DNA from: Lentisphaeria bacterium UBA1829
GTDB taxonomy: Bacteria; Verrucomicrobiota; Lentisphaeria; Victivallales; UBA1829
NCBI GenBank assembly: GCA_002338895.1
Contig: DDJH01000247.1
Coordinates: 32,459-38,380, forward strand
Length of the DNA: 5,922 nt
Direction: 5' to 3'
Of this stretch, positions 1 to 5,603 are shown one piece after another. A program made the position numbers and the translations under genes. A model generated the notes under the pieces. The model was not told where the DNA came from. It did not search any database and saw only the letters and a list, made by a program, of their open reading frames with translations. Position 1 is the stretch's first letter; each line of letters opens with the position of its first letter.

Positions 1-1217
1 ACCGGCGGCTCCGCAACCGAGACCAGATCCGAAACCAGTTCTCCTCCCGCCAGTTCCAGAATCAGCGACGCGGCGCGTGCGCTGGCTTTCTCCACCATTC
101 CGATGTCCGCTCCGCGTTCATACCGGTGGGAGGCGTCGGAGGAGAGGTTCAGCTTGGCGGAGGTCATGCGGACGCTTGTCTTGTTGAAGTACGCCGCTTC
201 GAGCACCACTTCGGTCGTGGTATCCAGCACGCCGCTGTATTCCCCGCCCATGACGCCCGCGATGGCGACCGGTTTTTCCGCATCGGCGATCACCAGCATC
301 TCCGGTTCCAGATCGTATTTCTTCCCGTCGAGCGCGGTGATGGATTCCCCTTTTGCGGCGCGGCGGACGACGATCCGTCCCTCCTTGAGCAGGGAGCGGT
401 CGAACACATGGAGCGGCAGTCCGAGTTCCATCATCACATAGTTTGTGATGTCCACGATATTGTTGATCGGCCGGATCCCGACCGCTTCAAGACGTTTCTG
501 CATCCACTCCGGACTCGGTCCCACTTTGACGCCGCGGAGGATCCGGGCTGTGTATTTCGGACAGAGATCCGGCGCCTCCACGCGCACCAGTTCCGGGAAC
601 GACTCCGTTCCTTTGACCGGCGGCAGATCGGTTGCCGGGAATTTCAGCTCTCCGCCCTGAAGCGCATAGACGTCGCGCGCCACGCCCCAGTGACTGAGCC
701 AGTCCGGACGGTTCTGCGTGAGTTCGAGCGAGTACACCGTGTCGCACTTGAACATCTCCGCCACGGAGACTCCCAGCGGCGTATCGGGCGGAAGGATCAT
801 CAGTCCTTCATGATCGTTGCTGAGTCCGAGTTCGCGGGCGCTGCACATCATGCCGAACGATTCCACACCGCGCAGTTTTCCTTTTCCGATGGTGAAATCC
901 TTTCCGCCGTCGGGATCTTTGAAGGTGGTTCCGATCGTCGCCAGCGGGACAATTGCGCCGGCGTCGCAGTTCGGCGCTCCGCAGACAATCTGCAGCGGTT
1001 CCCCCGTTCCCGGATCCACCCGGCAGATCGACAGATGATCGGAGTTCGGATGTTTCTCCCGCGAAAGAATTTTTGCCGTCACGACCCCTTCGGGCACCGT
1101 TGCCGTGGAAAGGATCTCCTCCACTTCCAGTCCGGCCCGGGTCAGGGTCGCCGCCAGCTCCTCCGGCGTGGAGTTCAGGGTGATATAATCGGAAAGCCAA
1201 TCAAGGGAAATTTGCAT
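1..1217 (-). CDS. pheT: Phenylalanyl-tRNA synthetase beta subunit, N-terminal half (runs off left edge)
   Basis: Beta chain of the cytoplasmic alpha2-beta2 PheRS, which charges tRNA-Phe; this chain binds tRNA and edits mischarged Tyr-tRNA-Phe. The window holds the first 405 codons of a protein usually near 800 residues; the stop lies beyond base 1. The start is MQISLDWLSDYI, preceded by AAAGGA 8 nt upstream, with 24 nt after the pheS stop. Visible in order: the N-terminal B1 region; an EMAP/OB-type tRNA-binding domain with HPNSDHL (56-62) and IVCGAPN (77-83); the NRPD motif (169-172) leading into SHWGVARDV; the B3/B4 editing region with INNIVDITNYVMMELGLPLH from residue 251; GVMGG; and RYERGAD (365-371). 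The frame is open without interruption. B5, the catalytic-like core and the C-terminal anticodon-binding domain are outside the window. It is certainly cotranscribed with pheS. The identification is secure; only completeness is unknown. Confidence 0.97.
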   Translation of the reverse strand, partial: MQISLDWLSDYITLNSTPEELAATLTRAGLEVEEILSTATVPEGVVTAKILSREKHPNSDHLSICRVDPGTGEPLQIVCGAPNCDAGAIVPLATIGTTFKDPDGGKDFTIGKGKLRGVESFGMMCSARELGLSNDHEGLMILPPDTPLGVSVAEMFKCDTVYSLELTQNRPDWLSHWGVARDVYALQGGELKFPATDLPPVKGTESFPELVRVEAPDLCPKYTARILRGVKVGPSPEWMQKRLEAVGIRPINNIVDITNYVMMELGLPLHVFDRSLLKEGRIVVRRAAKGESITALDGKKYDLEPEMLVIADAEKPVAIAGVMGGEYSGVLDTTTEVVLEAAYFNKTSVRMTSAKLNLSSDASHRYERGADIGMVEKASARAASLILELAGGELVSDLVSVAEPP

Positions 1218-1227
1218 TTGATGATTC

Positions 1228-1241
1228 CTTTCAGATGAAAG
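1228..1241 (-). promoter_or_regulatory. Small hairpin overlapping the pheT ribosome binding site
   Basis: On the minus strand the bases CTTTCATCTGAAAG form a 5-bp stem (CTTTC/GAAAG) with a 4-nt loop. The 3' arm supplies part of the AAAGGA Shine-Dalgarno sequence of pheT. Such a weak stem could modestly tune pheT translation relative to pheS, or couple it to ribosomes finishing pheS, but 5 bp with three A-T pairs may be chance. Confidence 0.3.
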
Positions 1242-2261
1242 TTAGAACTGTTCCAGGAAGCGGACGTCGTTTTCAGAGAAAAGACGCAGATCTTCGATCC
1301 GGTGCTTGATCATCGTCAGCCGTTCGATTCCCATTCCGAAAGCGAATCCCTGGCACTTCTCGGGATCGTAGCCGACGTTCCGCAGAACGTTCGGATTGAC
1401 CATTCCCGCTCCGACGCATTCGATCCAGCCCGAGTTCTTGCAGACCTTGCAGCCTTTCCCGCCGCACATCACGCACGTGAAGTCGCACTCCACGCTCGGT
1501 TCCGTGAACGGGAAGAAGCTCGGACGCATCCGGACCTTGATGCCTTCTCCGAAAAATTCCGAGGCAAACGCCATCAGCGTGCTCTTGAGGTCGGCAAGGG
1601 AGACGTCGGTATCAATATAGAGTCCTTCGATCTGATGGAAATACACGCCGTGAGTCGCATCCGGTGTATCGCGGCGGTAGCAGCGTCCCGGAGCGACGAT
1701 CCGGACCGGCGGTTTCTGAGCCAGCATCGTCCGGATCTGAACCGGGGAGGTGTGCGAACGCATGATGCGCCCGTCCGCAAAATAGAAGGTGTCGACCATG
1801 CTGCGGGACGGGTGATCGGCCGGCGCATTGAGCGCATCAAAATTATTGAACACCGTTTCGATTTCCGGTCCGCTTGTTGCAATGAATCCCATTCTGCGGA
1901 AGATGTTGCAGCACTCGTCGAAGGTCTGACAGACCGGGTGCTTGCGCCCCGCGTGCCACTTGCGGCCCGGAAGCGTGACATCGATCGCTTCCGATGCACT
2001 CTCCGCCGCGGAATCGGCAATCCGGTTTTTCGTCTCCTCGATCTTTGCCAGAAGAGTCTGCTTTGCCTCATTGAACGCTCTTCCCGCGACCGGTTTCTCC
2101 TCCGGCGGAATTTTTCCCATCAGCGGACCGAGCGCGGTAAATGCTCCGTTGCGTCCGATCGTTTTTGCCCGGATGGTTTCCACATCGTTTTCTGTCTTGG
2201 CGGAAGCAAGTGCTGTTTCGGCTTCCCGGACAATCGCTTGAATTTGATCCAGCAGTTCCAT
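1242..2261 (-). CDS. pheS: Phenylalanyl-tRNA synthetase alpha subunit
   Basis: Catalytic alpha chain of PheRS (class II aminoacyl-tRNA synthetase): ATP + Phe + tRNA-Phe to Phe-tRNA-Phe. Full length at 339 residues, normal for the family. Residues 1-85 form the charged helical N-terminal coiled-coil arm. The core follows: HP at 108-109 near motif 1, FNNFDALNAPADHP (138-151), SHTSPVQIR (169-177), motif 2 PGRCYRRD (191-198) with FHQIEG (208-213), FPFTEPS (250-256), and motif 3 GFAFGMGIER (305-314) giving the ATP-binding arginine. Between FTEPS and GAGMVNP lies a four-cysteine knuckle, C263-x2-C266-x4-C271-x2-C274, which E. coli PheS lacks but many Gram-positive and other bacterial PheS carry. 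The ATG has a GAGGATATTTG leader (GAGG, 9 nt spacing). It lies 139 nt after rplT, behind a terminator, so pheST is likely partly uncoupled from the ribosomal protein genes. Confidence 0.98.
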   Translation of the reverse strand: MELLDQIQAIVREAETALASAKTENDVETIRAKTIGRNGAFTALGPLMGKIPPEEKPVAGRAFNEAKQTLLAKIEETKNRIADSAAESASEAIDVTLPGRKWHAGRKHPVCQTFDECCNIFRRMGFIATSGPEIETVFNNFDALNAPADHPSRSMVDTFYFADGRIMRSHTSPVQIRTMLAQKPPVRIVAPGRCYRRDTPDATHGVYFHQIEGLYIDTDVSLADLKSTLMAFASEFFGEGIKVRMRPSFFPFTEPSVECDFTCVMCGGKGCKVCKNSGWIECVGAGMVNPNVLRNVGYDPEKCQGFAFGMGIERLTMIKHRIEDLRLFSENDVRFLEQF

Positions 2262-2285
2262 AACAAATATCCTCAGATTTTAATT

Positions 2286-2330
2286 CGGCTGTTTTCAGAA
2301 CCATTGCGCCAGTGGTTTTGAAAGCAGCCG
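2286..2330 (-). promoter_or_regulatory. 45-nt imperfect hairpin in the pheS leader
   Basis: The minus-strand RNA folds as CGGCTG-C-TTTCA-A-AACCA, a 9-nt loop CTGGCGCAA, then TGGTT-C-TGAAA-A-CAGCCG. That is 16 base pairs broken only by two 1x1 mismatches, ending 24 nt before the pheS start. It lies just downstream of the rplT terminator T-tract. No U-run follows on either strand, so it is not itself a terminator. Possible roles are a protein-binding site, a 5' stabiliser for a processed pheST mRNA, or part of a control element. It resembles neither a T-box nor a Phe-rich leader-peptide attenuator. Confidence 0.6.
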
Positions 2331-2331
2331 G

Positions 2332-2373
2332 AAAAACAAAAAAGCGCGGAACTCTCTTCGAAAGAGCCCGCGC
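2332..2373 (-). terminator. Intrinsic terminator after rplT
   Basis: On the minus strand a GC stem GCGCGG/CCGCGC is continued by an inner stem CTCTT/AAGAG closing a TCG loop, with a few unpaired bases between. TTTTTTGTTTTT follows immediately (2332-2343). This is a classic Rho-independent terminator 27 nt past the rplT stop. It closes the thrS/infC-rpmI-rplT unit, or acts as a leaky attenuator setting how much transcription reaches pheST. Confidence 0.88.
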
Positions 2374-2400
2374 AGGGTGTCCAATTTCTCAGACTGACGT

Positions 2401-2751
2401 TCAGCAGGCTGCTTTGGCTTTTTCAACCAGAGCAGTAAACGCCGCCGCATCGTTCACGGCAAGATCGGCAAGAACTTTACGGTTCAGCGTGATTCCGGCC
2501 TTCTTCAGACCGTTGATGAATTTGCTGTAGTTCAGTCCCTGCTGACGGCAGGCCGCGTTGATCCGGATGGTCCACAGACCTCTGTACTGACGTTTTTTCT
2601 GTTTGCGGCCGACATAGGCGTGAGCATCCGCCTTGTCAATCGCATCATATACGGTACGGATGCGCTTGGAACTCGCTCCGTAGAAACCTTTTGCGCGCTC
2701 CAACGCTCTGTTGCGGCGTTTTCTGGAAGGTACTGCACATGTGACTCTCAT
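2401..2751 (-). CDS. rplT: Large ribosomal subunit protein bL20
   Basis: bL20 binds 23S rRNA early and is needed for 50S assembly; in several bacteria it also represses its own operon by binding the mRNA. The 116-residue length fits the family. The basic N-terminal extension ([23 protein letters not shown]) is followed by the conserved RRQ-type helix, here [20 protein letters not shown], then [16 protein letters not shown] and a C-terminal [16 protein letters not shown] segment that is nearly invariant in L20. The N-terminus begins MRV rather than the more common MARV/MPR. The ATG has GGAGAG about 6 nt upstream. It lies 27 nt after rpmI, the usual gene order, and is followed by an intrinsic terminator. 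Confidence 0.98.
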   Translation of the reverse strand: MRVTCAVPSRKRRNRALERAKGFYGASSKRIRTVYDAIDKADAHAYVGRKQKKRQYRGLWTIRINAACRQQGLNYSKFINGLKKAGITLNRKVLADLAVNDAAAFTALVEKAKAAC

Positions 2752-2778
2752 GATATCTCTCCGTTTCTCTGGTTAAAC

Positions 2779-2976
2779 TCAGCCGTAGGGCAGAGCCTTC
2801 TTGATCCGCTGATCCATGCAGGGCTGCAGAACTCCGTCTTTTCTCATCTGACGTTTTCTCTTTCCGCCCTTGCCGGTCATGAGGTGACGACGACCCGGCT
2901 TCGTGTACGTGTACTTGCCGGTCGCGGTGCGCTTCACACGCTTTGCAATACTTTTTCTTGTTTTCAGCTTTGGCAT
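2779..2976 (-). CDS. rpmI: Large ribosomal subunit protein bL35
   Basis: Small basic 50S protein of 65 residues, the standard length. The sequence starts MPKLKTRKSIAKRVKRT, continues with TGKYTYTKPGRRHLMTGK and a GGKRKRQMRK segment, and ends KKALPYG. These match the L35 signature (K-T-x-x-x-x-KR-x-K-x-T-x-x-G and the following H-x-x-x-K). The start codon is preceded by AAAAAGGAGAAAAACG, a strong Shine-Dalgarno with 7 nt spacing. It lies between infC and rplT as in most bacteria. The 79-nt gap before it contains an irregular hairpin that may control rpmI-rplT translation. Confidence 0.98.
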   Translation of the reverse strand: MPKLKTRKSIAKRVKRTATGKYTYTKPGRRHLMTGKGGKRKRQMRKDGVLQPCMDQRIKKALPYG

Positions 2977-3009
2977 CGTTTTTCTCCTTTTTCGAGAGTT
3001 TTTTGTTCC

Positions 3010-3048
3010 GCTCCGTCACGGCAGACGCCAATCAGCCGTTTCCGGAGC
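3010..3048 (-). promoter_or_regulatory. Irregular two-helix hairpin upstream of rpmI; candidate L20 autoregulatory site
   Basis: In the infC-rpmI gap the minus-strand RNA reads GCTCCG, GAA, ACGGC, a 12-nt loop TGATTGGCGTCT, GCCGT, GA, CGGAGC. This gives a 6-bp outer helix and a 5-bp inner helix around a purine-rich GAA/GA internal loop. It begins 7 nt after the infC stop and ends 33 nt before the rpmI ATG. In E. coli L20 represses rpmI-rplT by binding RNA structures upstream of rpmI that mimic its 23S rRNA site. Position and an irregular helix with unpaired adenines fit that role; the assignment to L20 is inference. Confidence 0.5.
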
Positions 3049-3055
3049 TTTGCGT

Positions 3056-3568
3056 TCATTTCACTGGACTGTATGAAACGCAGATATTTCGACCAAGAAG
3101 TTTGCCGGGAGCGTCCAGCACGCCCTTGTCCTTCAAACTTTCTGTGATTTTATCAATCAGCTCGAATCCCTTTTCCGGGTGGGCCATCTCACGTCCTTTG
3201 AACATGATGGTCACTTTCAGCTTGTTCCCTTCCTCCAGAAATTCAATCCCGTGCGCAATCTTGAATTCATAGTCATGCGTATCAATGTTCAGACGGAACT
3301 TGATCTCCTTGACCTTCTGCGCCTGATTGTGCCGCTTCTGATCCTTCATCTTCTTTTTCTGTTCATAGCACAGTTTGCCGAAATCCATGATCCGGCAGAC
3401 CGGAGGATTGCTTCCCTCCGCAACCATGACAAGATCCAGCCCCGCATCCTTCGCCCTCTGACAGGCCGGTCCCAGCTTCAGAACCCCGAGCTGTTCCCCC
3501 TGCGGTCCGATCACAAGAAGATCCGCGTCCGCATACGCGCGATCGTTATATTTCAGCAGCCTAGCAAT
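3056..3568 (-). CDS. infC: Translation initiation factor IF-3, AUU start codon
   Basis: IF3 binds the 30S subunit, prevents premature 50S joining and rejects poor start codons and wrong initiator tRNA. With an AUU start at 3566-3568 the product has 170 residues, normal for the family. Visible: the N-domain YNDRAYADADLLVIGPQGEQLGV (from residue 7), PPVCRIMDFGK (55-65) leading into the lysine-rich linker helix (69-87), the C-domain VKEIKFR (86-92), FLEEGNKLKVTIMFKGREMAH (110-130), and a C-terminal beta strand. There is no ATG or TTG in frame between the thrS stop and the conserved N-domain. A GTG at 3514 would remove the conserved N-domain strand. AUU is preceded by AAAGGGAGGG with 7 nt spacing. 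AUU or related rare starts are a known infC trait giving IF3 feedback control. It lies 54 nt after thrS and has its own promoter inside thrS. Confidence 0.95.
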   Translation of the reverse strand: MARLLKYNDRAYADADLLVIGPQGEQLGVLKLGPACQRAKDAGLDLVMVAEGSNPPVCRIMDFGKLCYEQKKKMKDQKRHNQAQKVKEIKFRLNIDTHDYEFKIAHGIEFLEEGNKLKVTIMFKGREMAHPEKGFELIDKITESLKDKGVLDAPGKLLGRNICVSYSPVK

Positions 3569-3585
3569 AGGAGTACCCTCCCTTT
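3566..3585 (-). promoter_or_regulatory. infC ribosome binding site, SD-hairpin and AUU start
   Basis: AAAGGGAGGG (3576-3585) is a strong Shine-Dalgarno sequence, followed by the 7-nt spacer TACTCCT and the AUU codon. It decides the start: the in-frame CTG codons at 3559 and 3556 are too far from it. The same bases can fold into GGGAG-GGTA-CTCCT (3569-3582), a 5-bp stem that would hide the Shine-Dalgarno right against the start codon. Confidence 0.8.
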
Positions 3586-3611
3586 CGTTTGTTGTTTGAT
3601 TCGATCCGAGT

Positions 3612-3639
3612 AATATAGCACGTCAAATCTTATTGTCAA
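3612..3639 (-). promoter_or_regulatory. Internal promoter for infC within the 3' end of thrS
   Basis: On the minus strand a perfect -35 box TTGACA (3634-3639) lies within the last thrS codons, then a 16-bp spacer and a -10 box TATATT (3612-3617, 5 of 6 to consensus) just after the thrS stop. Predicted start is near 3605, giving a leader of about 37 nt before the AUU codon. This would let infC-rpmI-rplT be expressed apart from thrS, comparable to the thrS-internal promoters of E. coli. Confidence 0.75.
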
Positions 3640-5344
3640 CTTCTTCCTGAAGTTTTTTCACGAGCGTGTCGAGATCCATGGCTCCGAGCTGGTCCTCGCG
3701 GCGGGAACGCACGGAGAAGGTCCCCGATTCCATTTCCCGGTCGCCGACAACCGCCATGTACGGAATCCGGAGATTGCGTGCGTCTTTGATCTTGGCTCCC
3801 ATGCTTCCTGCGCGGGTGTCGCAGTCCACGCGGAATCCGAGTTCCCGGAGCTTGTCCCGCATCGCAAGGCAGTGGTCGTTGTGACGTTCGTTCACCGGAA
3901 TCAGCCGCAGCTGCTCCGGCGCAAGCCACAGCGGAAACACTCCCGCGTAGTGCTCCACCAGAATGCCGAAGAACCGTTCCAGGGAGCCGAACAGCGCACG
4001 ATGCACCATGTAGGGCTGATGACGCTGTCCGTCCTCTCCCACATACTGCAGATTGAAGCGCTCCGGAAGATTGAAGTCGAACTGAATGGTCGAGGTCTGC
4101 CATTCCCGGCCGATTGCGTCTTTGATCTTCAGGTCGATCTTCGGCCCGTAGAACGCTCCGCCTCCCTCGTCCACCTCGTATTCCAGACCGCACTTCTCGA
4201 TCGCCTGGACCAGCGATTTCTGCGCCTGTTCCCAACGGGCGGGGTCTCCCACCGCCTTGGCCGGCTTCGTCGAAAGATACGCTTTGATCTCCGGGAAGCG
4301 GAAGGTCTTCCAGATCGAAAGACAGAACTTCAGAACTTCCATGATCTCGTATTCAATCTGTTCCGGCGTGCAGATGATGTGGGCATCGTCCTGCGTGAAG
4401 CCGCGGACGCGCATGAGTCCGTGCAGAACGCCGCTCTTCTCGTAGCGGTAGACGGTTCCGAGTTCTGCCCAGCGGCACGGCAGCTCGCGGTATGACCGCG
4501 TCCGGCTCTTGTAGATCTCAATATGGAACGGACAGTTCATCGGCTTGACGTAATAGTCGTATCCGTCGATATCCATATTGGAATACATGCTCTCCTTGTA
4601 GAACGAGAGGTGTCCGCTGGTTTCCCACAGTTCGGAGCGTCCGATATGCGGCGTGTAGAGCAGATCGTATCCGTGTTTCGTGTGTTCCGCGCGCCAGAAG
4701 GTCTCGATGATGTTCCGGATCAGCGCGCCGCGCGGGTGCCACAGCACCAGGCCCGGTCCGACCGTCTCGGAAATGCTGAACAGATCCAGCTCCTTGCCGA
4801 GTTTGCGGTGGTCGCGCTTTTTCGCCTCTTCGATGCGCTGGAGGTATTCCTGCAGCTCTTTTTTCGTCGGGAACGCCACGCCGTAGATCCGCTGAAGCAT
4901 CGGATTGGTCTCTTTGCCCCGGTAGTAGGAGCCCGCCACCGAGAGCAGCTTGAAGGCGCCGATCTGCGAGGTCCGTTCCACATGCGGTCCGCGGCAGAGA
5001 TCAATGAAGTCGCCGCAGCGGTACATCGTGATGATTCCGTCTTCCGGAATATCGGCAAGTCGTTCCAGCTTATACTTCTGGTCCGCCAGAATTTTCTTTG
5101 CTTCCTCCCGGCTGACTTCGATGCGTTCGAAGGGCTGGTCCGCCTTGACCAGCTCCTCCATTTTCGCCTCGATGGCCGGCAGTTCTTCGATCTTCAGGTG
5201 TTCCGGGAGATCGAAGTCGTAGTAGAATCCGTCCTCCGTGCTGGGGCCGATATCGAATTTCGCTTCGGGGTAGAGCTGTTTGACCGCGGCCGCCATCACA
5301 TGGGAGGCGCTGTGGCGGATCGTTTCAATCGGAAACTGCGTCAT
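3623..5344 (-). CDS. thrS: Threonyl-tRNA synthetase lacking the TGS domain
   Basis: Class II synthetase forming Thr-tRNA-Thr and clearing Ser-tRNA-Thr. The protein has 573 residues against 642 in E. coli; the missing part is the N-terminal TGS (N1) domain. It begins directly at the editing domain: RHSASH supplies H11 and H15, and LCRGPH supplies C117 and H121, the HxxxH and CxxxH set of the editing site. The catalytic core follows with zinc/threonine ligands C271 (MNCPFH), H322 (QDDAHI) and H448 (MVHRALFGSLERF), motif 2 around RWAELGTVYRYEKSG (291-305), and motif 3 at SLERF. The C-terminal anticodon-binding domain starts near residue 477 and contains RAGSMGAKIKDA. The start is fixed by AAAGGA 7 nt upstream and a TGA two codons before the ATG in the same frame, so the short N-terminus is genuine. 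It leads the gene cluster. Confidence 0.98.
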   Translation of the reverse strand: MTQFPIETIRHSASHVMAAAVKQLYPEAKFDIGPSTEDGFYYDFDLPEHLKIEELPAIEAKMEELVKADQPFERIEVSREEAKKILADQKYKLERLADIPEDGIITMYRCGDFIDLCRGPHVERTSQIGAFKLLSVAGSYYRGKETNPMLQRIYGVAFPTKKELQEYLQRIEEAKKRDHRKLGKELDLFSISETVGPGLVLWHPRGALIRNIIETFWRAEHTKHGYDLLYTPHIGRSELWETSGHLSFYKESMYSNMDIDGYDYYVKPMNCPFHIEIYKSRTRSYRELPCRWAELGTVYRYEKSGVLHGLMRVRGFTQDDAHIICTPEQIEYEIMEVLKFCLSIWKTFRFPEIKAYLSTKPAKAVGDPARWEQAQKSLVQAIEKCGLEYEVDEGGGAFYGPKIDLKIKDAIGREWQTSTIQFDFNLPERFNLQYVGEDGQRHQPYMVHRALFGSLERFFGILVEHYAGVFPLWLAPEQLRLIPVNERHNDHCLAMRDKLRELGFRVDCDTRAGSMGAKIKDARNLRIPYMAVVGDREMESGTFSVRSRREDQLGAMDLDTLVKKLQEEVDNKI

Positions 5345-5384
5345 CTGTCAATCCTTTCTTGAAAAAATAATTCAATCATTCTTT

Positions 5385-5413
5385 AATATATATGTTCTTT
5401 TGCGAACTGGCAA
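5385..5413 (-). promoter_or_regulatory. thrS promoter (sigma70-type)
   Basis: The minus strand carries -35 TTGCCA (5408-5413), a 17-bp spacer and -10 TATATT (5385-5390), each 5 of 6 to consensus. Predicted transcription start is near 5378, leaving a leader of about 34 nt. That is too short for a large riboswitch or T-box, so thrS control here would be at the promoter or by a small translational operator. Confidence 0.8.
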
Positions 5414-5422
5414 GTTCTTTTG
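5394..5422 (+). repeat. Direct repeat GTTCTTTTG flanking the thrS -35 box
   Basis: The 9-mer GTTCTTTTG occurs at 5394-5402 and 5414-5422, exactly 20 bp apart, which is two DNA helix turns. The -35 box sits between the copies, inside a 5-bp-arm inverted repeat GAACT-GGCA-AGTTC (5404-5417). This arrangement is typical of operators bound on one face of the DNA, but no regulator is identified and low-complexity T-rich DNA can produce such repeats by chance. Confidence 0.45.
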
Positions 5423-5505
5423 AGAAGTTTGTGGCTGTATTTTGTAAATTCCTCTTTTTTCCGGCCGATCCGATGCAATTTTCCCGCCGGAGGGGAGGAA
5501 TGCGT

Positions 5506-5533
5506 TTGAAAAATGTCGAAACAATGGTATGAT
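5506..5533 (+). promoter_or_regulatory. Promoter of the ferredoxin-like gene (extended -10)
   Basis: The plus strand has -35 TTGAAA (5506-5511), a 16-bp spacer and -10 TATGAT (5528-5533), both 5 of 6 to consensus, with a TGG extension just before the -10. Predicted start is near 5540, giving a leader of about 64 nt to the ATG at 5604. It is back-to-back with the thrS promoter. Confidence 0.75.
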
Positions 5534-5603
5534 ACAAAAACAGGCGGGGGAAAAACGGTTTCTCCGCATCTGCTTTGAATTCGGAAAAACAAGAGGTGCG
5601 ATC

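Larger units (their letters stand above)
5345..5603. other. AT-rich divergent intergenic region (thrS / ferredoxin gene)
   Basis: These 259 bases hold back-to-back promoters for thrS (minus) and the ferredoxin-like gene (plus), with their leaders. I see no T-box, no threonyl operator resembling a tRNA anticodon arm, and no terminator. The central part carries a GC hairpin (CCGGC 5461-5465 with GCCGG 5486-5490) without a U-tract on either side; its role, if any, is unknown. Confidence 0.8.

Noticed and set aside
126..1238. Long plus-strand open frame opposite pheT (and similar ones opposite pheS at 1302-2321 and thrS at 4523-5362)
   Set aside because: They mirror well-recognised synthetase genes, have His/Arg-rich compositions expected of antisense frames in GC-biased DNA, and lack plausible ribosome binding sites or family resemblance.
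2262..2310. A pheS promoter with TAAAAT as -10 (near 2276-2281)
   Set aside because: There is no acceptable -35 at 16-18 bp, and the transcript would start almost on the pheS Shine-Dalgarno.
2964..3059. 31-codon minus-strand frame whose ATG overlaps the infC stop (ATGA) and which ends inside rpmI
   Set aside because: No Shine-Dalgarno of its own, no recognisable protein character, and it covers the hairpin and the rpmI ribosome binding site, so the overlap is probably chance.
3056..3514. infC starting at GTG 3514
   Set aside because: It would delete the conserved first strand of the IF3 N-domain and lacks a Shine-Dalgarno, whereas AUU at 3568 has an excellent one.
5345..5380. T-box or threonine-codon leader upstream of thrS
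   Set aside because: The predicted leader is only about 34 nt, with no T-box sequence, leader peptide or terminator.
5461..5490. GC hairpin CCGGC/GCCGG as a terminator
   Set aside because: The T-run precedes rather than follows the stem on the plus strand, and no T-run follows it on the minus strand.
5500..5532. 10-codon frame ATG CGT TTG... with GGGGAGGA in front, upstream of the ferredoxin gene
   Set aside because: It lies over the predicted promoter and before the predicted transcription start, so it would not be in the mRNA.
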